From Marivirga aurantiaca (GTDB lineage: Bacteria > Bacteroidota > Bacteroidia > Cytophagales > Cyclobacteriaceae), in the NCBI RefSeq assembly GCF_016679925.1, contig NZ_JAEQBW010000012.1, positions 1-64,000 of the forward strand: a DNA stretch of 64,000 nt. The letters are read 5' to 3'. The translations under genes were made by a program, and so were the position numbers. Under the pieces are notes generated by a model that did no database searches, was not told the origin of the DNA, and saw nothing but the letters and a program-made list of their open reading frames with translations. Shown in pieces: positions 43,334 to 51,269 of this stretch. Position 1 is the first letter of the stretch; every line of letters starts with the position of its first letter.

Positions 43334-44206
43334 ATGAAAAATATTAAAACCATCTTCCTATTTACAATTGTATTTATTTCATTATTTGTTTTAGCCCATC
43401 TTATCTTTTTGATAAGCTTTAGTCCAACTGAGACATTTAATGAAGATAACTATTTTCAAAATCACAAAAACAAAAAAGTATTAGCAATTGTATCCCATGA
43501 TGATGATTTGGTAGCATTTTCAGGCACTTTTGCTTATTTAAGAGAATTAGGATGGCAGGTGGAATATGTTAGTTTTTACCGCGGAAAAAATGATTCGCTT
43601 GAGCTTAATCGCAAAAACGAGCTACAAAAAGTAGCAGAAATACAGAAATTTTCTGATTTACAAATAATTGATTTTGAGTTTCTTAAAGAACCTGAAAAAG
43701 CTAAATCTCTGTCTGTACCATATGATGAATTGGAATCTGTATTTTATTTGGATTCATTGAGAGGGTACATAAAGAATGTTATACGAGCCTCAAATCCTGA
43801 TATTATTTTTAGTTTAGATGATGTAATTGGTGGTTATGGACATGCAGAGCATGTAATTGTGGCGCAATCCATTCGGAAAGTTAGCGAAGAATTAAAACTC
43901 AAAGGTTTAATTTCAACAGAAAGGATTTATCAGGGGGTATATCCTGACTCGCAGGAAAAAGCTATCAATGGGCATCTTTCAATTTATCAGGAAGCCATGA
44001 AGGATTATCAAGCTCCTGAAGGTATGCCCGCTCCAAATGTTCAAATCCCCATTAGGAAATATCACAGGGAAAAAATGGCTGCCATTAAATCTTATGCTTC
44101 ACAACATAATAATCTGAAAAAGTTTATTGTTTATTATCACTGGTATCCGTCATGGCTTTACTTCAATATTTTTAACAGAGAATTCTTTACTATTATTAAA
44201 ATTTGA
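43334..44206 (+). CDS. PIG-L family deacetylase, membrane-anchored
   Basis: 290 residues. An N-terminal transmembrane segment (~7-29) anchors a LmbE/PIG-L domain with the zinc motif SHDDDLVAFSGTFAYL (about residues 53-68; the family AHPDD is SHDDD here) and the third ligand region GGYGHAEHVIV. These enzymes remove acetyl groups from N-acetylglucosamine-containing molecules or related conjugates. It starts 12 bases after the membrane-protein gene, in the same operon as the PadR regulator. Its substrate is unknown. Confidence 0.87.
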   Translation: MKNIKTIFLFTIVFISLFVLAHLIFLISFSPTETFNEDNYFQNHKNKKVLAIVSHDDDLVAFSGTFAYLRELGWQVEYVSFYRGKNDSLELNRKNELQKVAEIQKFSDLQIIDFEFLKEPEKAKSLSVPYDELESVFYLDSLRGYIKNVIRASNPDIIFSLDDVIGGYGHAEHVIVAQSIRKVSEELKLKGLISTERIYQGVYPDSQEKAINGHLSIYQEAMKDYQAPEGMPAPNVQIPIRKYHREKMAAIKSYASQHNNLKKFIVYYHWYPSWLYFNIFNREFFTIIKI

Positions 44207-44277
44207 GGTACATGTTGAAAGAATCTTTCTGTTACTATAGTATTGATAAGAATAATTTCAGACCTAGCTAAAATAAT

Positions 44278-44302
44278 CACGTCCGGAGGCTATCCGAACG
44301 TG
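44278..44302 (-). terminator. terminator between convergent genes
   Basis: CACGTCCGGA and TCCGAACGTG pair with one wobble. On the minus strand the stem is followed by ATTATTTTAG. It is 20 bases past the vWA gene's stop codon and 72 past the PIG-L gene's. Confidence 0.75.
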
Positions 44303-44322
44303 GTTAAAGGAAGTTTTATTCA

Positions 44323-46191
44323 TTAATTTTTACTCATCAGTCTGCCCGATTCTACCATGTTAATAAACTCTATTCTGTAACCATTTTCATCTTTACCTCT
44401 TGCACTTTTGGCTAAATCCAATACCATAGGGTAATCACCCTTTTCAAGATAGTCAGATCCTTTCAATATCATTCCGTAAGTTGCTACGGCCGCTGACCAT
44501 CTGAAATTATCCGATGTCCTGGCAATGGAAACAGATTCATTGTCAACAGTTTTCACAATCAACTTACTGGTATCTCCATCAGGTGCTTTGTAACGAAATT
44601 TTACTGTCAGCAACTCATCCCCATACTGCTTTTCACTACTTTTAGGCTTCTCTTGTTGATATTTTAAGTCATCTATGGGCTTGAAATAACTATCCACTCC
44701 TTTGGGAATTATTTCATACAAAGCGGTCACTGAATGTCCAGAGCCTAATTCTCCCGCATCCTTTTTATCATTGTTGAAATCCTCTGCTTGCAACTTCCTG
44801 TTTTCATAACCAATTAAACGATAAGCTGTTACATTGGCAGGGTTAAATTCTACCTGGATTTTAACATCTTTTGCGATGGTAAAAAGTGTCCCTCCAAACT
44901 CATTCACTAATACTTTTTTTGCTTCCTGCATATTGTCGATATAGGCATAATTGCCATTACCCTTATCTGCAAGAATCTCCATTTTAGAATCTTTGTAATT
45001 GCCCATGCCAAATCCCAAAACAGTTAAAAACACACCTTCTTTTCTCTTGGCTTCAATTAAATTTTCCATGGCTTCATTGCTGCTGGCCCCCACGTTGAAA
45101 TCCCCATCCGTAGACAGAATGATGCGATTATTTCCGTCTTTCACAAAATTATCTTTAGCTATTTGGTAGGCCAGGTTAATTCCTGCTCCTCCGGCAGTAG
45201 AGCCCCCAGCCTGCAATTTCTGCAAAGCTCCCATTATTTTGTCTTTTTCATTTCCCGAAGTAGCCGGTAATACACATCCTGCCGCACCTGCATATACTAC
45301 TATTGACACTTTATCTTCCGCTCTCATTTGATCTACCAATAATTTTAATCCTGATTTCAGAAGCGGCAATTTGTTCTGGCCAGACATGGATCCTGAAACA
45401 TCAATCAGGAAAACCAGATTGGAAGCAGGCAATTTATCAGTGGGAATAATTTTACCTTGCAAGCCAATGTGTACTAATTGGTGTTTATCATTCCATGGTG
45501 CCTGCGAAACTTCCGTATTAATGGAAAAGGGATCATTTCCTTTAGGTTGATTATATTCATAATTGAAATAATTGATCATCTCTTCAATTCTTACTGCATC
45601 GGGCGGAGGCGTTTGTCCATAATTAATAAACCTGCGAATGTTGGCATAAGAAGCAGCATCCACATCAATAGAAAAAGTGGAAAGCGGATTCTTTGTTGCT
45701 TCCATGAAAGCGTTTTCAGGCAAACCCTCATAATCTTCTGTATTTTGATTAGTTATTGTCCCCTGTGGATAATGATGATTAAATGCCACTTCCATTTCTG
45801 CATCTTCATGAACAACATAAGATTTTTTAGTAAACATAGACTTTAGAGACTTACCACGGCTTGTAACAACCACTTCTGAAAGTTGGTTAACATCTGAATG
45901 CATTTGAACATCAATAACAGATTGGTTTTTAACCGCTATTTCCTGCTTTTCCATTCCAATAAATGAAAAAACCAAAATGGCATCAGCCTTATTAATATTT
46001 ATGGAATATTGACCATCCAAATTTGTATTCACCCCAATAGATGTTCCTTTCAACAGTACGTTTACTCCTGCCAACTCCTCCCCAGTTGAGGCATCTGTTA
46101 CTTTTCCTGTAATAGTTCTTACTTGTGCATTGAGCATTGCAACACTTGCAAGCATCAGACTACATATTAAAATTCCTGCTAATTTTTTCAT
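44323..46191 (-). CDS. von Willebrand A domain surface protein with carboxypeptidase-like N-terminus
   Basis: 622 residues. Signal peptide (~1-22), then a carboxypeptidase-regulatory-like domain (~26-100) ending in the TonB-box-like LSEVVVT, then the YfbK-type N-terminal region, a vWA domain with an intact MIDAS DVSGSMSG near residue 264, and a C-terminal DUF3520-like region. vWA proteins bind ligands through a metal. Predicted secreted or periplasmic. It is divergent from an ECF sigma gene, whose anti-sigma partner shares the same N-terminal domain type, suggesting a common system. Its role may be envelope sensing or adhesion. Confidence 0.9.
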   Translation of the reverse strand: MKKLAGILICSLMLASVAMLNAQVRTITGKVTDASTGEELAGVNVLLKGTSIGVNTNLDGQYSININKADAILVFSFIGMEKQEIAVKNQSVIDVQMHSDVNQLSEVVVTSRGKSLKSMFTKKSYVVHEDAEMEVAFNHHYPQGTITNQNTEDYEGLPENAFMEATKNPLSTFSIDVDAASYANIRRFINYGQTPPPDAVRIEEMINYFNYEYNQPKGNDPFSINTEVSQAPWNDKHQLVHIGLQGKIIPTDKLPASNLVFLIDVSGSMSGQNKLPLLKSGLKLLVDQMRAEDKVSIVVYAGAAGCVLPATSGNEKDKIMGALQKLQAGGSTAGGAGINLAYQIAKDNFVKDGNNRIILSTDGDFNVGASSNEAMENLIEAKRKEGVFLTVLGFGMGNYKDSKMEILADKGNGNYAYIDNMQEAKKVLVNEFGGTLFTIAKDVKIQVEFNPANVTAYRLIGYENRKLQAEDFNNDKKDAGELGSGHSVTALYEIIPKGVDSYFKPIDDLKYQQEKPKSSEKQYGDELLTVKFRYKAPDGDTSKLIVKTVDNESVSIARTSDNFRWSAAVATYGMILKGSDYLEKGDYPMVLDLAKSARGKDENGYRIEFINMVESGRLMSKN

Positions 46192-46344
46192 GGTAATTTA
46201 TATTTAAGTGAAACATTTTGTAGGTAGGATGCAGCCACTTAAGAAATTCCATAAAAGTTTTTTCTTAGCCCTCAAATTAACTGCTTTGCAGATAAAATAG
46301 ATTTTCGAAATAAAGCTATCTTAGAGCATAATTAAATATTCGTA

Positions 46345-46914
46345 TTGGCAGACACCATTCACATAGATAAGGAAAGAAAACTGATCAAACAATTCAGGGA
46401 AACCAATGATCTAGCGTTGCTGGGAGAAATATATGCTCCGTATATGCATTTGGTGTATGGTGTTTGTTTAAAATACTTTAAGGACCGTGAACAATCCCAG
46501 GATGCAGTAATGGCTATTTTTGAAGAGCTGATTATAAAATTACCCAAATTTGAAATAGAAAATTTCAAGAGCTGGTTGTACGTGCTTAGCAAAAACCATT
46601 GCCTGATGGAATTGAGAAAGCAAAAAAGAAGCCTGACAGATCATTTAGAAAGTTCTTCGTACAATCATATGGAAAATGTACAGTTTGTGCATCATGATGA
46701 TGAAGCTTTGACGGAAGAGAACCTGGACAGGTTGAATGATTGTATTGCACAACTTAAAATCGAACAAAAGCAATGCATTGAATTGTTTTACCTGGAAAAG
46801 AAAAGTTATCAGGAAATTGTAGAGACTACAGCCTTTGATCTTAAAAAAGTAAAGAGTTATATCCAGAACGGAAAACGCAATTTGAAACAATGTATGGAAC
46901 AACAAAGTGAATAA
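46345..46914 (+). CDS. ECF-type RNA polymerase sigma factor
   Basis: 189 residues. Region 2 has YGVCLKYFKDREQSQDAVMAIFEEL (about 34-60) and region 4 has CIELFYLEKKSYQEIVETT with the DNA-binding helices near the C-terminus. No ATG precedes the conserved part. The TTG at 46345 is the only plausible start before an in-frame stop, and it matches the length of the family. It overlaps the next gene by eight bases; that gene encodes a membrane protein likely to act as its anti-sigma factor. It probably responds to an envelope signal. Confidence 0.9.
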   Translation: MADTIHIDKERKLIKQFRETNDLALLGEIYAPYMHLVYGVCLKYFKDREQSQDAVMAIFEELIIKLPKFEIENFKSWLYVLSKNHCLMELRKQKRSLTDHLESSSYNHMENVQFVHHDDEALTEENLDRLNDCIAQLKIEQKQCIELFYLEKKSYQEIVETTAFDLKKVKSYIQNGKRNLKQCMEQQSE

Positions 46915-48205
46915 AAACAATCACCATATTGAACCTCTTAAAGAATTGAGTGAGGAACTCATGCAAGCCTATGCTTCGGGAAAACTCTCTTCATCCGAAC
47001 AGCATCGGGTAGAAAAATATCTTTTGGATCATCCGTTTGAGGCAGAAGCTATGGAAGGTTATTTGTACAACGCAAAGGCTTTTGAAGATCTATCATTGTT
47101 GAAAACCCGCCTGTCAGACAGAATTAGTGAACCAAAGAAAAATGCCATCATTCCTTTATGGCGTAGAGCATTGCCCTATGCCGCAGTATTTTTACTCCTG
47201 ATATTGTCCGCTGTTTTGGTAAATACATTTTTGGATAACCAAAAGGAGATGATGCCCATTTCACTGCAAAAAAATGATATGGTGGAGTTTGAAAAAGAGC
47301 AATTATCATTGGAAGTTCCTGCTCCGGCATCTGAACCCGAAGCAGGATCTGAAATAACCCAGTCTGGCACTTCTGCTAAAGAAATTAAAAGTGCTATAGA
47401 AAAACCAAAAGAAGTGGCACAACAAAAATCGGAGGAAACTGATTTTTTTTCAGCCCCGACAGGTATCGAAGAGGAAGTACCCTCTAAAATTGAAGAAATC
47501 GAAGAAATTGAAGTTGAATATGACATGGAGGATATGCAAGCTGGAAACGCTCTGGCTGACAGAGTAAAATCTTCAACACTTCAACCATCAAAGAAAATTA
47601 CTACAAAACCTTTTTCAGACGAAAAAACAATTACCGGAAGAGTAACTGATGCTGAAACCGGAGAGGGCTTACCCGGAGTAAATATATTAGTTAAAAATTC
47701 TTCAGTGGGAGTAAATACCGATCTGGATGGAAATTTCGAAATTTCAGCCAAGCCTGATGATATTATTATTGCCAGTTATATTGGAATGCAAAAAGAAGAA
47801 GTCTCCGTTGATAACTACAATATTGTAGATATTGAATTGCAACCAGATGTAAACCAGCTTAGCGAGGTAGTGGTTACCGCTTATGATAAAGAGGCTGAAA
47901 AAGATGACAGCTACAGTGCTGCACAACCGGAAGTGGGCTATAAAGATTTTAGGAAATACCTGGAGAACAATCTTCAGTATCCTGAAAAGGCTAAGGAAAG
48001 TAAAACCGAGGGGAATGTCAGGCTAAAAATAACAATCAGTCCCTCCGGAGCAATTAAGGATATTGAAGTGCTTAAAGGCTTAGGAGATGGCTGCGATGAG
48101 GAAGCCATTAGGCTTATTAAAGAAGGTCCATCCTGGGAACCGGCCAAACGAGGAAGCCAGCCAGTTGAATCTACTCAAAGAGTAAAAATTAAGTTTAAAT
48201 TATAA
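46907..48205 (+). CDS. anti-sigma-like membrane protein with carboxypeptidase-like and TonB C-terminal domains
   Basis: 432 residues from a GTG at 46907. The cytoplasmic N-terminus (~1-85) carries a helical region (LSEELMQAYASGKLSSSEQ) like FecR/anti-sigma factors. One transmembrane segment follows (~90-107), then a long acidic periplasmic linker, a carboxypeptidase-regulatory-like domain (~240-325, ending LSEVVVTAY) and a TonB C-terminal-like domain (~345-432; FRKYLENNLQYPEKAKES ... KIKFKL). The combination of anti-sigma and TonB-type domain is unusual and would directly link periplasmic contacts to sigma activity. Confidence 0.85.
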   Translation: MNKNNHHIEPLKELSEELMQAYASGKLSSSEQHRVEKYLLDHPFEAEAMEGYLYNAKAFEDLSLLKTRLSDRISEPKKNAIIPLWRRALPYAAVFLLLILSAVLVNTFLDNQKEMMPISLQKNDMVEFEKEQLSLEVPAPASEPEAGSEITQSGTSAKEIKSAIEKPKEVAQQKSEETDFFSAPTGIEEEVPSKIEEIEEIEVEYDMEDMQAGNALADRVKSSTLQPSKKITTKPFSDEKTITGRVTDAETGEGLPGVNILVKNSSVGVNTDLDGNFEISAKPDDIIIASYIGMQKEEVSVDNYNIVDIELQPDVNQLSEVVVTAYDKEAEKDDSYSAAQPEVGYKDFRKYLENNLQYPEKAKESKTEGNVRLKITISPSGAIKDIEVLKGLGDGCDEEAIRLIKEGPSWEPAKRGSQPVESTQRVKIKFKL

Positions 48206-48461
48206 ATCCTAAATAATGGCCAGATTTCTATTCCAACATAGCTGAATTGCTTATGCGAAATGGCTACCTTCATGGCACAAACTTCTTGTGTCAGAATTGG
48301 ATAAATGAAGACTATTATTAGTTGATAAGTTTCCTGATACCTACAGGTATTAATCAGTTTTTTCAACTCTACTTTAGCCAATCAAAGTATTACGAATACA
48401 TAATATTTTACTAATATTACTTCCGAAAAAAGATCATCAAAAGATCAAAAAACAATATTTC

Positions 48462-50129
48462 ATGTCAGATATAGAAATTGCCCAAAGAACCCAATCCCAA
48501 CATATACGTGAAATAGCTGAAAAAATTGGCATAGCTGAAGAGTTGCTTGAGTATTACGGCCCTAAAAAAGCAAAACTACCACTTTCGTTAATCGATGAAC
48601 AGAAAGTACAGGAAGGAAAACTTATTCTAGTCACAGCCATTACGCCTACACCTCCAGGAGAAGGAAAAACGACAGTTTCAATAGGGCTGGCAGATGGACT
48701 TAACCTGATAGGAAAAAAAGCTATTACTGTTTTGCGAGAACCTAGCCTGGGACCAGTTTTTGGAATAAAAGGAGGGGCTGCTGGTGGTGGTCGTAGCCAG
48801 GTTATCCCTATGGAAGATATTAATTTACACTTTACAGGAGATTTTAATGCCATTGAAAAAGCCAATAACCTCTTGGCCGCTCTAATTGACAATAATATCC
48901 AAAGCAAAACCAATAATTTGGACATTGACCCTCGTACTGTATTATGGAAGCGTGTAATGGACATGAATGACCGGAGTTTAAGAAATATAATTTCCGGACT
49001 TGGCGGAAAAACAGGTGGGATTCCACGCGAAACAGGATTTAATATTACTGCCGCCAGTGAAGTTATGGCTATTTTATGTATGAGTAGCAGTATGGAGAAC
49101 TTACTGAAACGCTTGGGCAATATCTATATCGGAGATACTTTTGAAGGGAAAGCAGTATTTGCAAGGGATTTAAATGCAGAAGGCGCAATGGCTGTGTTGT
49201 TAAAAGATGCTATTAAACCCAATCTGGTACAAACTTTAGAGGGTAATCCGGCTATTTTGCATGGCGGCCCTTTTGCCAATATAGCACAAGGAACCAATAG
49301 TATTCTTGCTACAAAAACAGGTTTAAGCCTCGGAGATTATGTTGTAACAGAAGCAGGGTTTGGTGCCGATTTAGGTGCTGAAAAATTTCTAAACATCAAA
49401 TGTCGAGAAGCAGGAATTTCACCTAAAGCTGTTGTGATAGTAGCTACCATTCGCGCTTTAAAATACCATGGTGGGCAAAATCTATCCGAATTGACCAGTG
49501 AGGATTTAGATGCACTTGAAAAAGGAATTCCTAATCTTGAAAAACATATTGAAAGTATTCAAAGCTTCGGTTTGCCTATGGTGGTGGCTGTTAATGCCTT
49601 TACCACAGATACAAAAGCAGAGACCGATTTTTTAATTAATTACTGTGATCGAAAAGGAGTAGCCGTGTCCTTTAGTGATGGATGGTCTAAAGGTGGAAAA
49701 GGTTGTACAGAATTAGCGGAAAAAGTAGTTATAGCCGCGGAAAATTGCTCCCAACAATTTAAACCTACTTATGATTTAGATGACGATATATTAAGCAAAA
49801 TGCACAAAGTAGCCACCACTATTTATGGTGCTGAAGGCGTATCATTAACTCCAAAAGCTAAAAACCAGTTAAAACGCTTCAATGATTTAGGTTTTAACAA
49901 TTTACCTATTTGTATGGCTAAAACACAAAAAAGTTTAAGCGACAATGAAAAGTTAACAGGCAGGCCAACAGGCTTTACTATTGATGTACGGGAGTTCGAA
50001 ATTGCTGCCGGAGCAGGTTTTATAGTTCCAATAGCTGGAAATATATTGCGCATGCCCGGTTTGCCGGAGAACCCTTCCTCCACAAAAATTAAAATGGATG
50101 CTAGTGGAAATGTAAGCGGTTTATTTTAA
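48462..50129 (+). CDS. fhs: formate-tetrahydrofolate ligase
   Basis: 555 residues, the standard length. The ATP-binding loop TPTPPGEGKTTVS is near residues 63-75, followed by REPSLGPVFGIKGGAAGGGRSQV. The C-terminal region keeps ARPTGFTIDVREFEIAAGAGF-like sequence (GRPTGFTIDVREFE). It makes 10-formyl-tetrahydrofolate from formate, ATP and THF in one-carbon metabolism. It is monocistronic, with a 256-base leader. Confidence 0.98.
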   Translation: MSDIEIAQRTQSQHIREIAEKIGIAEELLEYYGPKKAKLPLSLIDEQKVQEGKLILVTAITPTPPGEGKTTVSIGLADGLNLIGKKAITVLREPSLGPVFGIKGGAAGGGRSQVIPMEDINLHFTGDFNAIEKANNLLAALIDNNIQSKTNNLDIDPRTVLWKRVMDMNDRSLRNIISGLGGKTGGIPRETGFNITAASEVMAILCMSSSMENLLKRLGNIYIGDTFEGKAVFARDLNAEGAMAVLLKDAIKPNLVQTLEGNPAILHGGPFANIAQGTNSILATKTGLSLGDYVVTEAGFGADLGAEKFLNIKCREAGISPKAVVIVATIRALKYHGGQNLSELTSEDLDALEKGIPNLEKHIESIQSFGLPMVVAVNAFTTDTKAETDFLINYCDRKGVAVSFSDGWSKGGKGCTELAEKVVIAAENCSQQFKPTYDLDDDILSKMHKVATTIYGAEGVSLTPKAKNQLKRFNDLGFNNLPICMAKTQKSLSDNEKLTGRPTGFTIDVREFEIAAGAGFIVPIAGNILRMPGLPENPSSTKIKMDASGNVSGLF

Positions 50130-50219
50130 ATCGTTTTATTAATAACACATCGGTATTATTTTGTTTATAATTAGCATTCTTAAAAGTATTTTCGTTTACA
50201 ACAATAAAAGTTTATTAAT

Positions 50220-51113
50220 ATGAAATTTGGCAGCGTAGAAAATCCTGAAGACATAGATTTCAACTTACCTCAAAATCATCCGGATACTGAAAAAGTATTA
50301 AAGCAAAAGGGCGGAAGCCTGGATGAAATTTACGTGGGTTGTGCTAAATGGAACAAGCAGGATCTCAAAGCTTTCTATCCCAGAGGCACCAAAGATGAAC
50401 TGGCCTATTATAGCCAGCAGTTCAACTCCATCGAATTAAATGCCACATTTTATAATAATTATGGCCCTGAGCAAATTCAAAAATGGACAGAAAAAGTACC
50501 TGATGATTTTCGTTTTTTCCCGAAAGTAAATAACTACATCAGCCATATCAAAAGGCTTAATCAGGTTGAATTGCCCTTGGAAGAATTTTGCAATAATATC
50601 AGAAGCTTTGATAAGAAGCTGGGCATGGCATTTCTTCAGTTGCATGATAACTTCGGTCCTAAAAATAAAGACAGACTGGAGGACTTTCTCAAACTTTGGC
50701 ACGCTGACCTTCCATTGGCCGTAGAACTCAGGAATACTGCATGGTTTAATGAAGATGGTGAAGCAGAATGGATTTACGATCTTTTTGAACACTATAATGT
50801 GACAAATATCATTGCTGACACAGCTGGTAGACGAGATTTACTGCATATGAGATTGACTTCAACTGTTGCTTTTGTTCGCTACGTGGGTGCCAATCATGAA
50901 AGTGATTATCAAAGACTGGATGATTGGATTGAAAGAATTAAAGAATGGAAAACACAAGGGCTCCAGAAACTTTATTTTTTCGTGCATCAGAACTTGGAAA
51001 AAGCCTCCCCTTACCTTTCTGCTTATTTTATCGAAAAATTAAATAAGGCAATCGGCAGTGAGCTAAAGCCACCCTCCCTTCCCGAGGATTTGTTTGGAGA
51101 AAAGAAATACTAA
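50220..51113 (+). CDS. DUF72 family protein (YecE-like)
   Basis: 297 residues. The DUF72 pattern is clear: VGCAKWNKQDLKAFYP, YYSQQFNSIELNATFYN, then PDDFRFFPKVNNYISHIKRL and AFLQLHDNFGPKNKDRL. The fold is a TIM barrel of unknown biochemical role. It follows fhs by 90 bases on the same strand, but a functional link is not established. Cytoplasmic, with no signal peptide. Confidence 0.93.
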   Translation: MKFGSVENPEDIDFNLPQNHPDTEKVLKQKGGSLDEIYVGCAKWNKQDLKAFYPRGTKDELAYYSQQFNSIELNATFYNNYGPEQIQKWTEKVPDDFRFFPKVNNYISHIKRLNQVELPLEEFCNNIRSFDKKLGMAFLQLHDNFGPKNKDRLEDFLKLWHADLPLAVELRNTAWFNEDGEAEWIYDLFEHYNVTNIIADTAGRRDLLHMRLTSTVAFVRYVGANHESDYQRLDDWIERIKEWKTQGLQKLYFFVHQNLEKASPYLSAYFIEKLNKAIGSELKPPSLPEDLFGEKKY

Positions 51114-51269
51114 TTAATATGTTCTTCCAATATAATTATTGACATTATGCCTCCATAGATGAAGGGCAATTTGCGAGAAATCCATAGAGCAAAATGAAAA
51201 GAAACACTTAGTTTTTGATACCCAAAGCATCCGAATCAATAGCCAGTCTAATTTGAATAAGTTTCATTT

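Noticed and set aside
48554-49120. Long minus-strand frame opposite fhs
   Set aside because: fhs is a textbook match on the plus strand; the opposite frame is a composition shadow. The same applies to the frames opposite the hydrolase-OsmC, RadC and AddA/AddB genes.
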